Shown here one piece after another: positions 21,960 to 30,860 of a DNA stretch of 64,000 nt. Below the pieces are notes generated by a model. That model ran no database searches and was not told the DNA's origin. It was given only the letters and a program-made list of their open reading frames with translations. The stretch is from Hypericum androsaemum (taxonomy: Eukaryota; Streptophyta; Magnoliopsida; Malpighiales; Hypericaceae). The translations under genes and the position numbers were made by a program. The number at the start of each line of letters is the position of its first letter. The stretch's first letter is position 1. The stretch is taken from NCBI GenBank assembly GCA_963995505.1, contig OZ023186.1, forward strand, positions 9,803,570-9,867,569, given 5' to 3'.

Positions 21960-23200
21960 TTTTAAGTCAGGCCAGGCTATATGGCTGGGGATGCGCTTCG
22001 GAAGGTAGGGATAACTTAGGCACGGCATCTGCATCAATCACATTTTCATATGAGCCCGGATCGATAATAAATTGACAAATCTTACCCCCAATCGTGCATG
22101 TTGACTCAAATAGTGAATGACGTTGGGCCGTGTCATTAGGCTGGCGAGAGGCTAAGCAGGAACGGCGTAGGACCAAAGCTTGGCTGACGTTGCCTTGCAC
22201 ATAATTTGCACTCTGTGGCTCTTCTTCATCAAAAATAGGTGCATCGATGGCCTCGTCTGGATCAGCACCTTCCAGGAATAAGCCACGAGGACCAGGGGAC
22301 TTAGGGCAGTTGGCTTGACGATGGCCATACTCACCACACGAAAAGCATTACCCTGGTCGAGTATATGGCAGTGACTGTGCTGGAATACGAGGTTGTTGCG
22401 GCGTTGATTATGTGCAGGGCACAGCGAGACACAAATTGGAGTTAGCTGGTGGTGTGGGACAGGCAGCCAAGGGGACAAAATAATCGAGGGCCTATGCGAT
22501 CCTTATCGTTCAACCAGAATGGCTTGCTGATGTGCTTCAAACATGGTTGCTGGAGTAAAAAGGTTAAGTGTGTCTTGAAGCTAAAGGCGAAGGCCGCCTA
22601 TGTAACGTGAAACCAGTGGATCAGTGGACTCGGTTAGGTCAACACGTGCCAATAGTTGGTAGAACTCTTCAGTGTAGACATCAACCGAGCGGGTCCCCTA
22701 TCAAAGATTTTGAAGCTTCTGGTATAGAGTCCTAGAATAATTAGAGGGAAAAAAGCCTCCTTGAGATACTGCACAAATCTGCACAGCATCGAAAATGTGT
22801 CACCACTAGCGAAACGCGACGGTTGGCAGGTACCTCGCAAAACTCTAGAACTTCTTCGACAGCTGTTAGCCAGTCTAAAAGTTCTTCAGGTTCCAACGAG
22901 TAGAGGAACTTCGTGGTACAGTTGCATGCAGCGCCGAGGGATTGTCCATAGTGACCTCATCATCGGACATGGAGTTGTCGACTAGAGGTAGAGGAGCAGC
23001 CTGTGAGCAGATTGCTTGTGTCTTTGCGGGGTTGCACATTGAGCGACCAGATCGTGCAAGACGCCCATGACCTCGCCATGGTTGCTGCTGGAGTCCACCG
23101 ATTTATTGAGCCATCCCATTGATCCAATGCTCAAGGTTCATTAGATCAAACGCCTCTTGCTAGTTGCCACACTTTGGAGGCATGCTGAAGGAGAGTTGAC
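21960..23200 (-). pseudogene. gag: Gypsy Gag and protease
   Basis: A degraded Gag ends in a perfect CCHC knuckle near 22350 (CFSCGEYGHRQANC). The protease follows: CTIGGKICQFIIDPGSYENV near 22110, with the catalytic D-S/T-G changed to D-P-G. The chain then reads HPQPYSLAWLKKG and jumps into the RT palm with about a kilobase of normal family sequence missing (my estimate from family layout). Confidence 0.8.
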
Positions 23201-23218
23201 TGGTCTCGTGATACCAAC

Positions 23219-23587
23219 TGATGCAGTGAAAGGTACGAACAAGCACAATGATAGTAGTCTAATATCCGTGATTGCTCACAAACTCGAAAAGGTGACCAAG
23301 GTTTGGGTAAAACCCTGGTCTTCAATATTAAAAGTCTTCCTTAAAAGAACAACAAAGGCTCTCTTATATAGAGAGTTCGAACAAGCCCTAAATCAAACTA
23401 GGAAAGGAGTTTTAAGCCAACTAGGAAAGAAAATAACAAGAGTTTAATTTAAACTAGGAAACGAAATAGCTTGACGCCCAAGCAAAACGACAAGTAGGAA
23501 ATAGAACGAGATATCTCCTATGCAGCGTTCAATCGTGGGATGTGGTCGAACTAGTGCAGAAATAGCATCGCAGCTTTATCTCCATCA
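23219..23587 (-). repeat. 5' LTR of the nested gypsy
   Basis: 369 bp, TGATGGAGATAAAGCTGC to CTGCATCA on the minus strand. It is followed by a primer site TTGGTATCACGAG (near 23205-23217), which resembles initiator tRNA-Met. The same LTR family occurs at 32316-32673. Confidence 0.82.
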
Positions 23588-23592
23588 ACTAG

Positions 23593-24494
23593 TCTTTGGA
23601 ATGACCGGGTTTTTGATAATGATCACAATGAGGCTTGTCTTTCTTCCCTGTTCTTCGATCTTTGTCTACTCGACCATAAGACCCGGCCTGAAAGGCAACT
23701 GCCTCCACCATCAGTTGTCGGGAAGCTGATATCTAGCATGTCGGCTCGTCCTCAAGAATTAAATGGTACGCCTCTTCACCTAGATTCTACCATCGAGAGT
23801 CATTTTGAGACTTGGTGTCAGCTTGGTGCTTAAAATCTGGGACTTCAGTGTCCCAAACACCTCATCCAAACCCACGAGGAAGATATAAAGCTCCTCCTGC
23901 TCCCTTGCCTCCACATATTTGGTTCTTGCTGCATAGGTACAATCCGCCATGGCCGAGTTAGACTCCATCTCATCCTAGAGGCTTTTCAAATTTGAGAAAT
24001 AGGCAGAGACAGACATTTTATCCTGGTATAATAAGGACACCGAATGACGCAGGTCATAGGCTCTCGGTGCACTACTCTAGCCGAATCTTTGCTTGACATC
24101 GGCGCAAACTTCTTGTGTTGTTTTGGCGTATTGAACATTACTCCTGACCTCTTTTTCTATCGATATCGACAACCAGTCCTTCACCATTGCATTGCAATGC
24201 AGGCAGTTGCTGTAATCGGCTGAAGTAGACTCCGGTTAGGTGATTGCCATCCACGAAGCCGAGCTTATTCTTGGCCAACAAAAAATTGGTCATTTCACCG
24301 ACCCAATCTCCATAGTATCTTTTATTAAGTAATTCACTCACATTTATTTGCCCTGAACTATTCGAGAGATGCAAGAAATATGGTGATGCCATGTCCATGA
24401 CTGAAGCATTCGTGCTTCTCGCCATATATTTTTTAAGGTGGGGAATAAGATATGCAGCGGATAGGCTTAATTTTGGTGGGGTATGAGTATCCAA
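23593..24494 (-). pseudogene. gag: Copia Gag N-terminal part
   Basis: The open block 24494-24138 contains MASPYFLHLSNSSGQINVSE, then YGDWVGEMTNFLLAKNKLGFVDG, the copia gag N-terminal domain. The next block near 23960 reads REQEELYIFLVGLDEVFGTL. The chain is split at the ACTAG insertion site by the gypsy element and resumes at 17998. Stops make it non-functional. Confidence 0.8.
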
Positions 24495-24521
24495 CAGGTT
24501 ACTGTTCTAGTTCTAGTACCA

Positions 24522-24717
24522 TGTTAAAAATAAATATGCTCAAGCCGCTGATTTTTATTAAACGTAAGTACATCCTAATATAGCCCTTCACATAACAGTA
24601 GGTGCTACATTTGTTCTAAGTAGACAACAACGTAAATCAAATTCAAACTAGTAACCAAAGGATGAGCTAGAAAAGATAAGTTATCTCTTACATTTGAAAA
24701 CGTTCGGATGTGTAACA
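24522..24717 (-). repeat. 5' LTR of the outer copia
   Basis: 196 bp, TGTTACACATCCGAACG to TTTTTAACA on the minus strand. It is followed by a degenerate primer site TGGTACTAGAAC (near 24510-24521). Confidence 0.78.
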
Positions 24718-24790
24718 TTAACGCAATAATCTAAAAAGCGTAAAAAAAATTAGGAATAGTATACATTAACTAAGCTATCCTAAATACAGG

Positions 24791-24860
24791 AATGTGATGA
24801 TATCAATAAGAATCCTAGATCATCCAATGTGATACTATCAATAAGAATCCTAGATCATCC
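24791..24860 (+). repeat. Two tandem 35-bp units
   Basis: Each unit starts AATGTGAT and ends CCTAGATCATCC; they differ at one or two bases. Confidence 0.8.
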
Positions 24861-25009
24861 ATATTAGATTATTTATCACGGCCCGCAATTAGTAATTTCT
24901 CGACTGTATAAATAAATACTATCCCTAAAAAAATAACAAGCAAGTCCCATTAACAGAGACCCCTAATAATACTCCCAGACAAAGCAATCTGTACCTAGTT
25001 TGTTCATCT

Positions 25010-25355
25010 CGGACGACTAGAATGCGATTGTAACTGGAAGAGGAAATATCGAGTCCATACGTAACACATTAGGCCACCGATCCCATGTCGAAAAACTCGT
25101 CAACTCCGAAATCAAGAGGGTTCCGCTGTCAAAGATCCGATCTCTTGATTGATCTTGAGGCCGGTGTCAATGGGGACACTTCCACCTCGCTAAACGGCCT
25201 CAAGATCCGATCTTTGACAGCGAGTCTCTCTTGATTCTCGGAGTTCTGATTGTGTGGATTCGAGGCCTAATATGTGTGGATTTCGACGTGGAGTTCGAGG
25301 CCTAATATGTGTGGATTCAACGTTTCTTCTGCCAGTTACAATCGCATCTCGCCAA
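25010..25355. repeat. Large imperfect palindrome in copy C
   Basis: The arms start at GACTAGAATGCGATTGTAAC and end at CAGTTACAATCGCATCTCG. Inner arms carry AAGATCCGATCT and its complement-related copies. A transcript would fold into a hairpin of roughly 150 bp per arm. Confidence 0.65.
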
Positions 25356-25960
25356 CTCAATTTATGGTTTCTTCTTCTCCCGGTTGGAACCATTCCCCAT
25401 TTGCATGTTGATGCCTTTCTTTTCTTTCTCCTTCTTTTATATAGTAAAAAAATTATTAATAAACAAGTTAAATCGAACCCTTCGATTTTCTGATACCAAA
25501 TTGTAATATCTCGGCTCCCTTCATATAAGCAAGTTCGGATGAAAAAAGATAAACGTATTGAGGTTTGGCGAATTCAGATAAAAACATGAAAGAGTGTATT
25601 AGGAGGCACTTGTCCTAAATTCAGAGTCGGTCAGATCTATAGTTCTTAGAGCAATGCAATGAACAGCACAACTCCAGATTACTGAATATTCACATGTACT
25701 CAGTTTCGGATGCCAACTTAACCATCTTCCATTAATTAAGAGGCAGTCGATATCAGTCAGAAATTCAATCCAAATTTGAATTTATTATGTATTAAAGCCT
25801 TCTGCATTTCCACGATTCTGGGACAGATTGTGTCTTAGATTGAAGGTTTTCTCCAAAGGTATTTTCTATCTGCCAGCCGAGCGTCGCCGCGAAACCAGTC
25901 ACAATGCGGTCTTATGGAAGGGACACAGACTGTACATGTTGCGAAACGAAGTCTGATGTT

Positions 25961-26614
25961 GTTGTTGGGTTATGGTTTCTTTGCGTTCCATTTTTCGGAT
26001 CGAAATCGGATATGGCAGAATACCGCATGGCGGCTCAACGGGTGACTTTGCAGTCAGAATGGAGGAATACTGACAACGTATTCAGGGTTTTCGATCTTCT
26101 GAATTGATTTCGGGAAACTAAAAAATTCCATGGGAAAATACTTCAGGTGAGGTGCGGGAAGATGGAGAGATTATACAGGACTTGGTAAATGGCTACTTTG
26201 GATTTTGGTTGGTTCTGAGAATAAAGGGCTTGACACATCAAATGAAAAAAGGTAGCAGATGATCCAAGTGCTCATCTTTCATACTCTCCACCATAAAGGA
26301 TCTTAATTGCAGTCCTAATTCTGAGAATCAAAGAGTCGCTATTTTAATTCACTAATTTTCATGAGTAGTCAAAGTAAGTATATCTGGTTAAACCTATAGC
26401 AAACATCTAATCTAATAAGCATAAAGAGAACTCTCAGAAGAATAAACAGCACTCACATCTAATATCGTTCATGTGTTGTCCAGTTGTTTCAACTTCTCAA
26501 AAATCAAATTTGATCCAAAATTCAACATTTCCTCAGCTTTATGCATTAAATACTAGGCCATATTGGATACAGGTACTCCTTGATGCCAGTTGATCTTTTC
26601 CCTGTGAAGTATGC
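25961..26614. other. Spacer downstream of the RBR gene
   Basis: No recognisable gene. It probably contains the RBR 3' UTR, which lies left of 26615 on the minus strand. A short plus-strand ORF at 25904-26107 overlaps copy C homology (ACTGTACATGTTGCG also at 55225-55250 inverted), so I treat it as chance. Confidence 0.5.
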
Positions 26615-26687
26615 TCAATTTCTGGCACACCCGCTATGACATTCAGACCATTTTGACCCACATCCGTAGCAGAACTCAAAGCTGCAC
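26615..26687 (-). other. RBR gene exon 2
   Basis: 73 nt after acceptor TGGTTGCAG. It encodes the RING2 end (CSFEFCYGCGSKW...) and TGA at 26617-26615. The phase matches exon 1. Confidence 0.8.
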
Positions 26688-28113
26688 CTGCAACCACATT
26701 CAAAACCCACATTTTAATCCACTCCTCTGCTCACAAGGCAATAGAAATATGTGGTGTACCGGTTAAACACGATCCACAAACTGTTGCAGACGATTCCTAG
26801 TTTCGAACATGCATCTAAGCAATATACTTGAGCTAATCATGTAGAACACCAGATGACTGCCTGATTACGAAAAGAGCCACATCCGGTTCGAAATAGAATG
26901 GCTGAATCCTGAATGTTACAATCAGCATTCAACTATCAATGAGGCTATATTGCTGAGTAAGGACTATATATGAGTTAGATGGCCAACCTGGATCAACAAT
27001 TATCTTATCAAGTGTGCCTACTCTCTCTTGAATTGGGCCCCATGAATTTTAGGTTTTTATCATAGATATTATTACCCAAATTACGAAGTGGCCAATCCAT
27101 TTCGGTTCATCATTACAACAATAAACTTATAAGCCGCCAATTTACCGTAAGAAACAAATTAGTTGTCATGAGAGGAGCAAAATTTCTTTATATTAAAACT
27201 TAGATCGAACTTGAATCAGTCACCACCACAGTTCGTATACGTATTACAAACAGTTTCAACAATAAAAGGGAAAAAGAAGATATAGATACCTGCAGACCAT
27301 ATGAGGGCAGCCTTCTGTCCTTTCAACATAGAACCTGCACATGGGGCACCTGCTCCATTTCTTCTCCTGCGCAAGCCACATAAGCAAAACATCATCCCTC
27401 CCCTTCTCGTCCTCGTCCAACTTCTGGTACTCGTCACACTCCAGCCCACTGTGCCATGGCACAGAACACCGGGCACAGAACAGCCTCCGGCAGAAAGGGC
27501 ACTCTGCTTCCGCAATGCTGGTCCCTCCCTTTCCAGCCACATCGTTAATCATCATGCCCGAACAATCCTTGTACGGACAATAAAACCTCTGGCTTGCATC
27601 GATCATCTCAAGGCACAGAAGATCCGACCAATCATCGATCACCCTCTTCGGGAGGATCGGCCTGCAGGCCTCCAACTCGAGCACCACCTCGCAACCCAAT
27701 TCAGGGCATCCAACACTGGCCACATTCCCTTGCAACTTCGCGTCCACGTGCTTGCTCACGCAATCCGAGCAGTACGAATGAGCACAGCTTAAGCCCTCGA
27801 ACATCTGTGTATTCTCCTTCCTCTCCATGCAGATCCCGCAAAAGCTCATCGACGAATCGCCAACGGCAGAATCAACACCGACTTTTTCCTTCTTGACCAA
27901 CCTTATTGCACCGTCCTCGTAATCAGGACACGGCTTCATCTGGGAAATGTGGACGCTGTCCATTAGAACCTCCTGTAACTGTAACGCTTCCGAGTACATA
28001 GCGTCATCCGGGAACGTGTGATCACCGTCTCCGGTGACTTCTTCTCCAAGCAAAGCAGCGAAGTAAGCGTCATCAATGGAGTGAAGATCATCGCTATTGT
28101 TGTTTGTTGCCAT
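26615..28113 (-). CDS. RBR (RING1-IBR-RING2) E3 ubiquitin ligase, two exons
   Basis: Exon 1 is 28113-27290 and exon 2 is 26687-26615, joined across a 602-bp GT-AG intron. The product is 298 residues. RBR ligases take ubiquitin from an E2 onto a RING2 cysteine and then transfer it to a substrate. RING1 uses C92, C95, C110, H112, C115, C118, C136 and C141. IBR uses C179, C184, C205, C208, C213, C216, H221 and C226. RING2 starts C256-PM-C259 and has the likely catalytic C269 in EGCPHMVC. The small second exon supplies the last ligands (C276, C281, C284, C291 or H292, C295). Without it, RING2 would be incomplete. The N-terminus is acidic (DDAYFAALLGEE). The start is the first ATG of a stop-free frame. 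It resembles the small plant-specific RBR group. Substrate is unknown. No in-frame disruption is seen. Confidence 0.87.
27290..28113 (-). other. RBR gene exon 1
   Basis: 824 nt ending TCTGCAG before GTATCTAT. It leaves two bases of an Arg codon, completed by the first G of exon 2. Confidence 0.85.
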
Positions 28114-28638
28114 TTTCTATTGATGCGGAATCTCTAACTATTGGAGTTGCTTCAGTACTTCCTCCAAGTTCCGACCTTTGCTATTCTCCTAAATAAAAGC
28201 AATAGTTAATCGCTAGTAATTGACTGGCGTATCGGCTTCCATTTAGAGAGAGAGTAAATTTGAATTGGTGAAGATTTTGTTGAGATTTATGAATGGAAAA
28301 ACATTATCGAAAAACCACCTTCCCAAGGCCGCTTGGTGAACCAAGGAGGCTAGGTCGTAGGTAAAAGAAAAGTAGAGTAAGAAGAGAGTCTTTTTCCAAG
28401 TCAAAAGTAATCTCAAAAGCTAGTCTGCACTTTCTCTTTCATTAGATAAAATATATAGGCAATATCAGCAAAAAGTAAACCAAGTAGACAACTTGGCGAC
28501 CAAGTTCTTAGCGACCAAGTTCTTAGCGATGAAGTTATTTTTTTTTGGTGGAACTTGGCGACTAAGTTCTTAGGCCAGCTAATAAAGTAGAGTACGGATA
28601 TGGTTAATTGCAAAATGATACTGATGAATTACAACTTT
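28114..28638. other. Upstream region of the RBR gene
   Basis: 5' leader and promoter area of the minus-strand gene. No convincing TATA box is visible. It contains a short tandem repeat at 28496-28525. Confidence 0.5.
28496..28525 (+). repeat. Tandem 15-bp repeat
   Basis: GCGACCAAGTTCTTA occurs twice head to tail. Related partial copies flank it at 28489 and 28556. Confidence 0.75.
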
Positions 28639-28653
28639 AGTTCCCCGTAATGT

Positions 28654-28760
28654 GCCAAAAGGGCTTGTAGTCCAACGGTACAAAGCGTTGTAAATATCTT
28701 GGAGATCCAAGGTTCAAACCTTGGCAATGTCATGGTGTAATAATTTACCTTCAAAAAAAA
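28654..28760 (+). mobile_element. tRNA-derived SINE with intact target-site duplication
   Basis: The 107-bp body has a pol III A-box-like TGTAGTCCAACGG near 28665 and a B box GGTTCAAACC at 28711-28720. It ends TTACCTTC followed by A8. It is flanked by perfect 15-bp direct repeats AGTTCCCCGTAATGT (28639-28653 and 28761-28775). The internal promoter boxes, A tail and target duplication together define a SINE. It lies about 540 bp upstream of the RBR start codon. A functional tRNA is unlikely because no acceptor stem closes. Confidence 0.85.
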
Positions 28761-28950
28761 AGTTCCCCGTAATGTACGCATGTCAAGTTCCGATTGTCTG
28801 CTCTGGTCCCACGCCTTCCTTCTCCACGTAAAACGGCACCGTCTCCATCCCATCCGCGTGCCCTTTTAACTTAAAATGAGCCAGATTTTGGCAGATCGAA
28901 CCACTCATCCGGGTTTTGGTGAAAAATGAGCCGGAATTTCTATCGCGTAG

Positions 28951-28982
28951 CGGTCTGACCGGTCCAACCACAGGTCAGACCG
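28951..28982. repeat. Short inverted repeat
   Basis: CGGTCTGACC and its complement GGTCAGACCG are separated by about 12 bp. Possibly part of a decayed DNA element; no ends were found. Confidence 0.6.
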
Positions 28983-29118
28983 TGAGTTTAAAAACATTGC
29001 TTTTAAGTTATCACGTGAGGTCCCAACGTTCACTTGTCCCGTCAGTGGTCCCCGTGCGTTCTCTGTCCAACCCGCTGCTCCCACGTCACCTTGTACTGCC
29101 AGGTCACCGAGCCCAACA

Positions 29119-29277
29119 ATGGTCGCTCCCAATTTAGCCGAGAAATCCCTAATTCCCAATCTGATTTTCCCTCCATCTCCAACATTCAACTTCCCGCCTT
29201 CTCCCGACTTCTCGCCTTCTTCCTCTAGCCCAGAATTCTCCATGTACCATCATTCAAAAACACAATCCCGAATTTGA
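29119..29277 (+). CDS. Small proline/serine-rich ORF, unrecognised
   Basis: A 52-codon ORF starting MVAPNLAEKSLIPNLIF with PPSP repeats. It lies divergently about 1 kb upstream of the RBR gene in locally GC-rich, gene-like sequence. I do not recognise it. It could be a first exon of a lost gene or chance. An antisense ORF overlaps it. Confidence 0.2.
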   Translation: MVAPNLAEKSLIPNLIFPPSPTFNFPPSPDFSPSSSSPEFSMYHHSKTQSRI

Positions 29278-30063
29278 TTTATTCAAGTTTTTAAAGCATT
29301 TATCTTAACAGCTTGACTAAAACATTTTAAAGTTGTTCAAAGAAAAGAATTTTAGCAGTTATGTGGTCTTTTGCGAAATTACAGGCTTTAAAAAAAAAGT
29401 TGAATATGACGGACGTTATATAGTATATCGCTTTTTTTCCTAGAATGTGATCTGATAAACACTGACGCGGGTATTTAGAAAAGAACAAACAACAAAGTTC
29501 GCCCGATAATTAGCACCGGATTCTATCTAATCGTGCCTATCGTGGGGATACTTTAATCTCCGATATAACTATTTTTCATAAGTATCCGAAATAACTATTT
29601 TTACAAGTATCTGATATGACTTTTTTTAATTATCTTTTTAAAATTTGTTTTTATCCAAGTTATTAGCTTTTATTTAGGGTAACAGACATATTTCATGGAT
29701 AAATCATAGGAGAAGATTACAAAGAATCCACCACTAGAACATCAGAAATCAGTGATGGGGACATGTCGTAGAGACATTTGGTCTTAATCACGGGAGCGGA
29801 CCGGCCAAATCCAACCAGTACCGTCCTGGACGATTAAATGATTTACTCAGTTACGATTCAATGGTTTACTCAGTTACGATAGAATGGTGCGTGTTTATCC
29901 CGTCCCGGATAAATCGGACAATCCCAGTTACCCAGTTACGATACAATGGTTTACCCAATTATGATACAATGGTTTACCCAGTTACGATACTATGGTTTAT
30001 CCAGTTATGATACAATGGTTGTGGACTTTTTTCATTTTGCCTCTCGTATTTCTATATTTTTGC
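29278..30063. other. Noncoding spacer with minisatellite
   Basis: AT-rich sequence without genes. The main feature is the repeat array at 29841-30020. Confidence 0.55.
29841..30020 (+). repeat. Degenerate ~21-bp minisatellite
   Basis: Units of the type TTTACCCAGTTACGATACAA recur about seven times, with a non-repeat interruption at about 29889-29930. Confidence 0.75.
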
Positions 30064-30556
30064 CAAAAAGTCTCCGCGTTTCTTTCATTAAAAACTCCCC
30101 AGCACCATGCTAGAGTGGGCTTCCAGCACCAAATCCTGTCCCCATAATTACAGCCTTAAAAATAAGAGACTTTTCATGGTCCAAAGGTTAATAAGTGCAT
30201 TGAAGCCTTTACAATAATTGACATTTATGGTCTATCATTAAATAAGTGACTTTTCATGGTCTAGGCATGAAATGCATCCACATTCATGATCTGCCTTAGT
30301 TAATTTCATGCGCTTATGTTTTTCCTTAAGTCCCTATATAAAGGGATAAATATTGTAATCACAATCAATCATTGAGAAATAAAGAATTATAAAAATATGT
30401 TTGTCTTCTTTCCTAGGGTTTATCCATGTTGTGTTTCTTTGCCCTTGGTTGGCCGTCTGTTAGGACAATCCTTCCATTTGTTATGGAAGCCGGGAGTGGC
30501 AGGAGTTACTTTTGTTACCCAAAATTATTTTGTCCATTTTTGTTACGCTAGGCCAG
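30064..30556 (+). repeat. 5' LTR remnant preceding a primer site
   Basis: Contains TATATAAAG (30335-30343) and a run AATAAAGAATTATAAAAAT typical of R/U5, and ends CTAGGCCA before the PBS. The start is approximate. No partner LTR was found. It may belong to the gypsy remnant whose coding blocks begin at 32950. Confidence 0.5.
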
Positions 30557-30558
30557 GA

Positions 30559-30569
30559 GGTATCAGAGC
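30559..30569 (+). promoter_or_regulatory. Primer binding site (tRNA-Met-i type)
   Basis: GGTATCAGAGC follows the LTR end by a few bases. About 290 bp of decayed leader/gag sequence follow, up to the solo LTR. Confidence 0.75.
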
Positions 30570-30860
30570 TTTGTTCATCCTGATCTGATCAAACTTTCAA
30601 CGCCCGAGGTTTTGTCGTTATTCTCCTTCCTAGCCCTACTTACCTTGGCCAAATTATTAGTTCTTAGGATCAGCCTTGCCTATTAGACAAACCTTCAACA
30701 AGGCATTGAGACCTCGCTGGTCTAAGCCACACTCGCATTGAGTTACTCATACCTAGCCAAAATAACTTTCAACATGGCATCGAGACCCCACTGGTCCTTG
30801 CTTCGCAAGCTTTGTGCTACATGTAACTAGCCTACAAATCGAGCAATTTGTATTAGCTAC

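Larger units (their letters stand above)
18004..23587 (-). mobile_element. Nested Ty3/gypsy chromovirus-like element
   Basis: Flanked by a perfect ACTAG target duplication (17999-18003 and 23588-23592) inside the copia gag, so it is younger than that copia. LTRs are at 23219-23587 (5') and 18004-18356 (3', truncated by about 19 bp). Internal order on the minus strand is gag, protease, RT, RNase H, integrase. A deletion removes the interval between protease and RT palm. Unassigned sequence at 18357-19850 separates integrase from the 3' LTR. Confidence 0.88.
14503..24717 (-). mobile_element. Ty1/copia element with a gypsy element nested in its gag
   Basis: Short LTRs lie at 14503-14724 (3' LTR) and 24522-24717 (5' LTR). 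They share AAATATGCTCAAGCC and most of their length. Reading leftward on the minus strand gives gag (24494-23593), the nested gypsy, then gag end, protease, integrase, RT and RNase H (17998-14740). No target duplication is evident. The right end adjoins copy C of the dispersed repeat and may have been altered there. Confidence 0.85.
24718..25960 (-). repeat. Dispersed LTR-like repeat, copy C
   Basis: Aligns with 55210-56850 (copy B) in the opposite orientation: palindromic part 25010-25355, purine/pyrimidine part 25390-25470, an AT-rich join and an LTR-like part from 25502 onward. At 25490-25501 the minus strand reads TTTGGTATCAGA, a primer-site-like motif directly after an LTR-like end GATATTACA. 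The left edge, TAACATTAACGCAATAATC, also appears at 54938 in direct orientation. Confidence 0.6.

Noticed and set aside
25904..26107. 67-codon plus-strand ORF near the RBR gene
   Set aside because: It overlaps repeat homology with 55220-55250, has no domain, and no supporting splice or start context.
27301..27896. Plus-strand ORFs antisense to the RBR gene
   Set aside because: They mirror the conserved RBR coding strand, have no domain of their own, and the RBR frame explains the composition.
28660..28735. Possible tRNA gene (A and B box motifs)
   Set aside because: No closing acceptor stem or anticodon arm could be drawn. The A tail and the 15-bp target duplication fit a SINE better.
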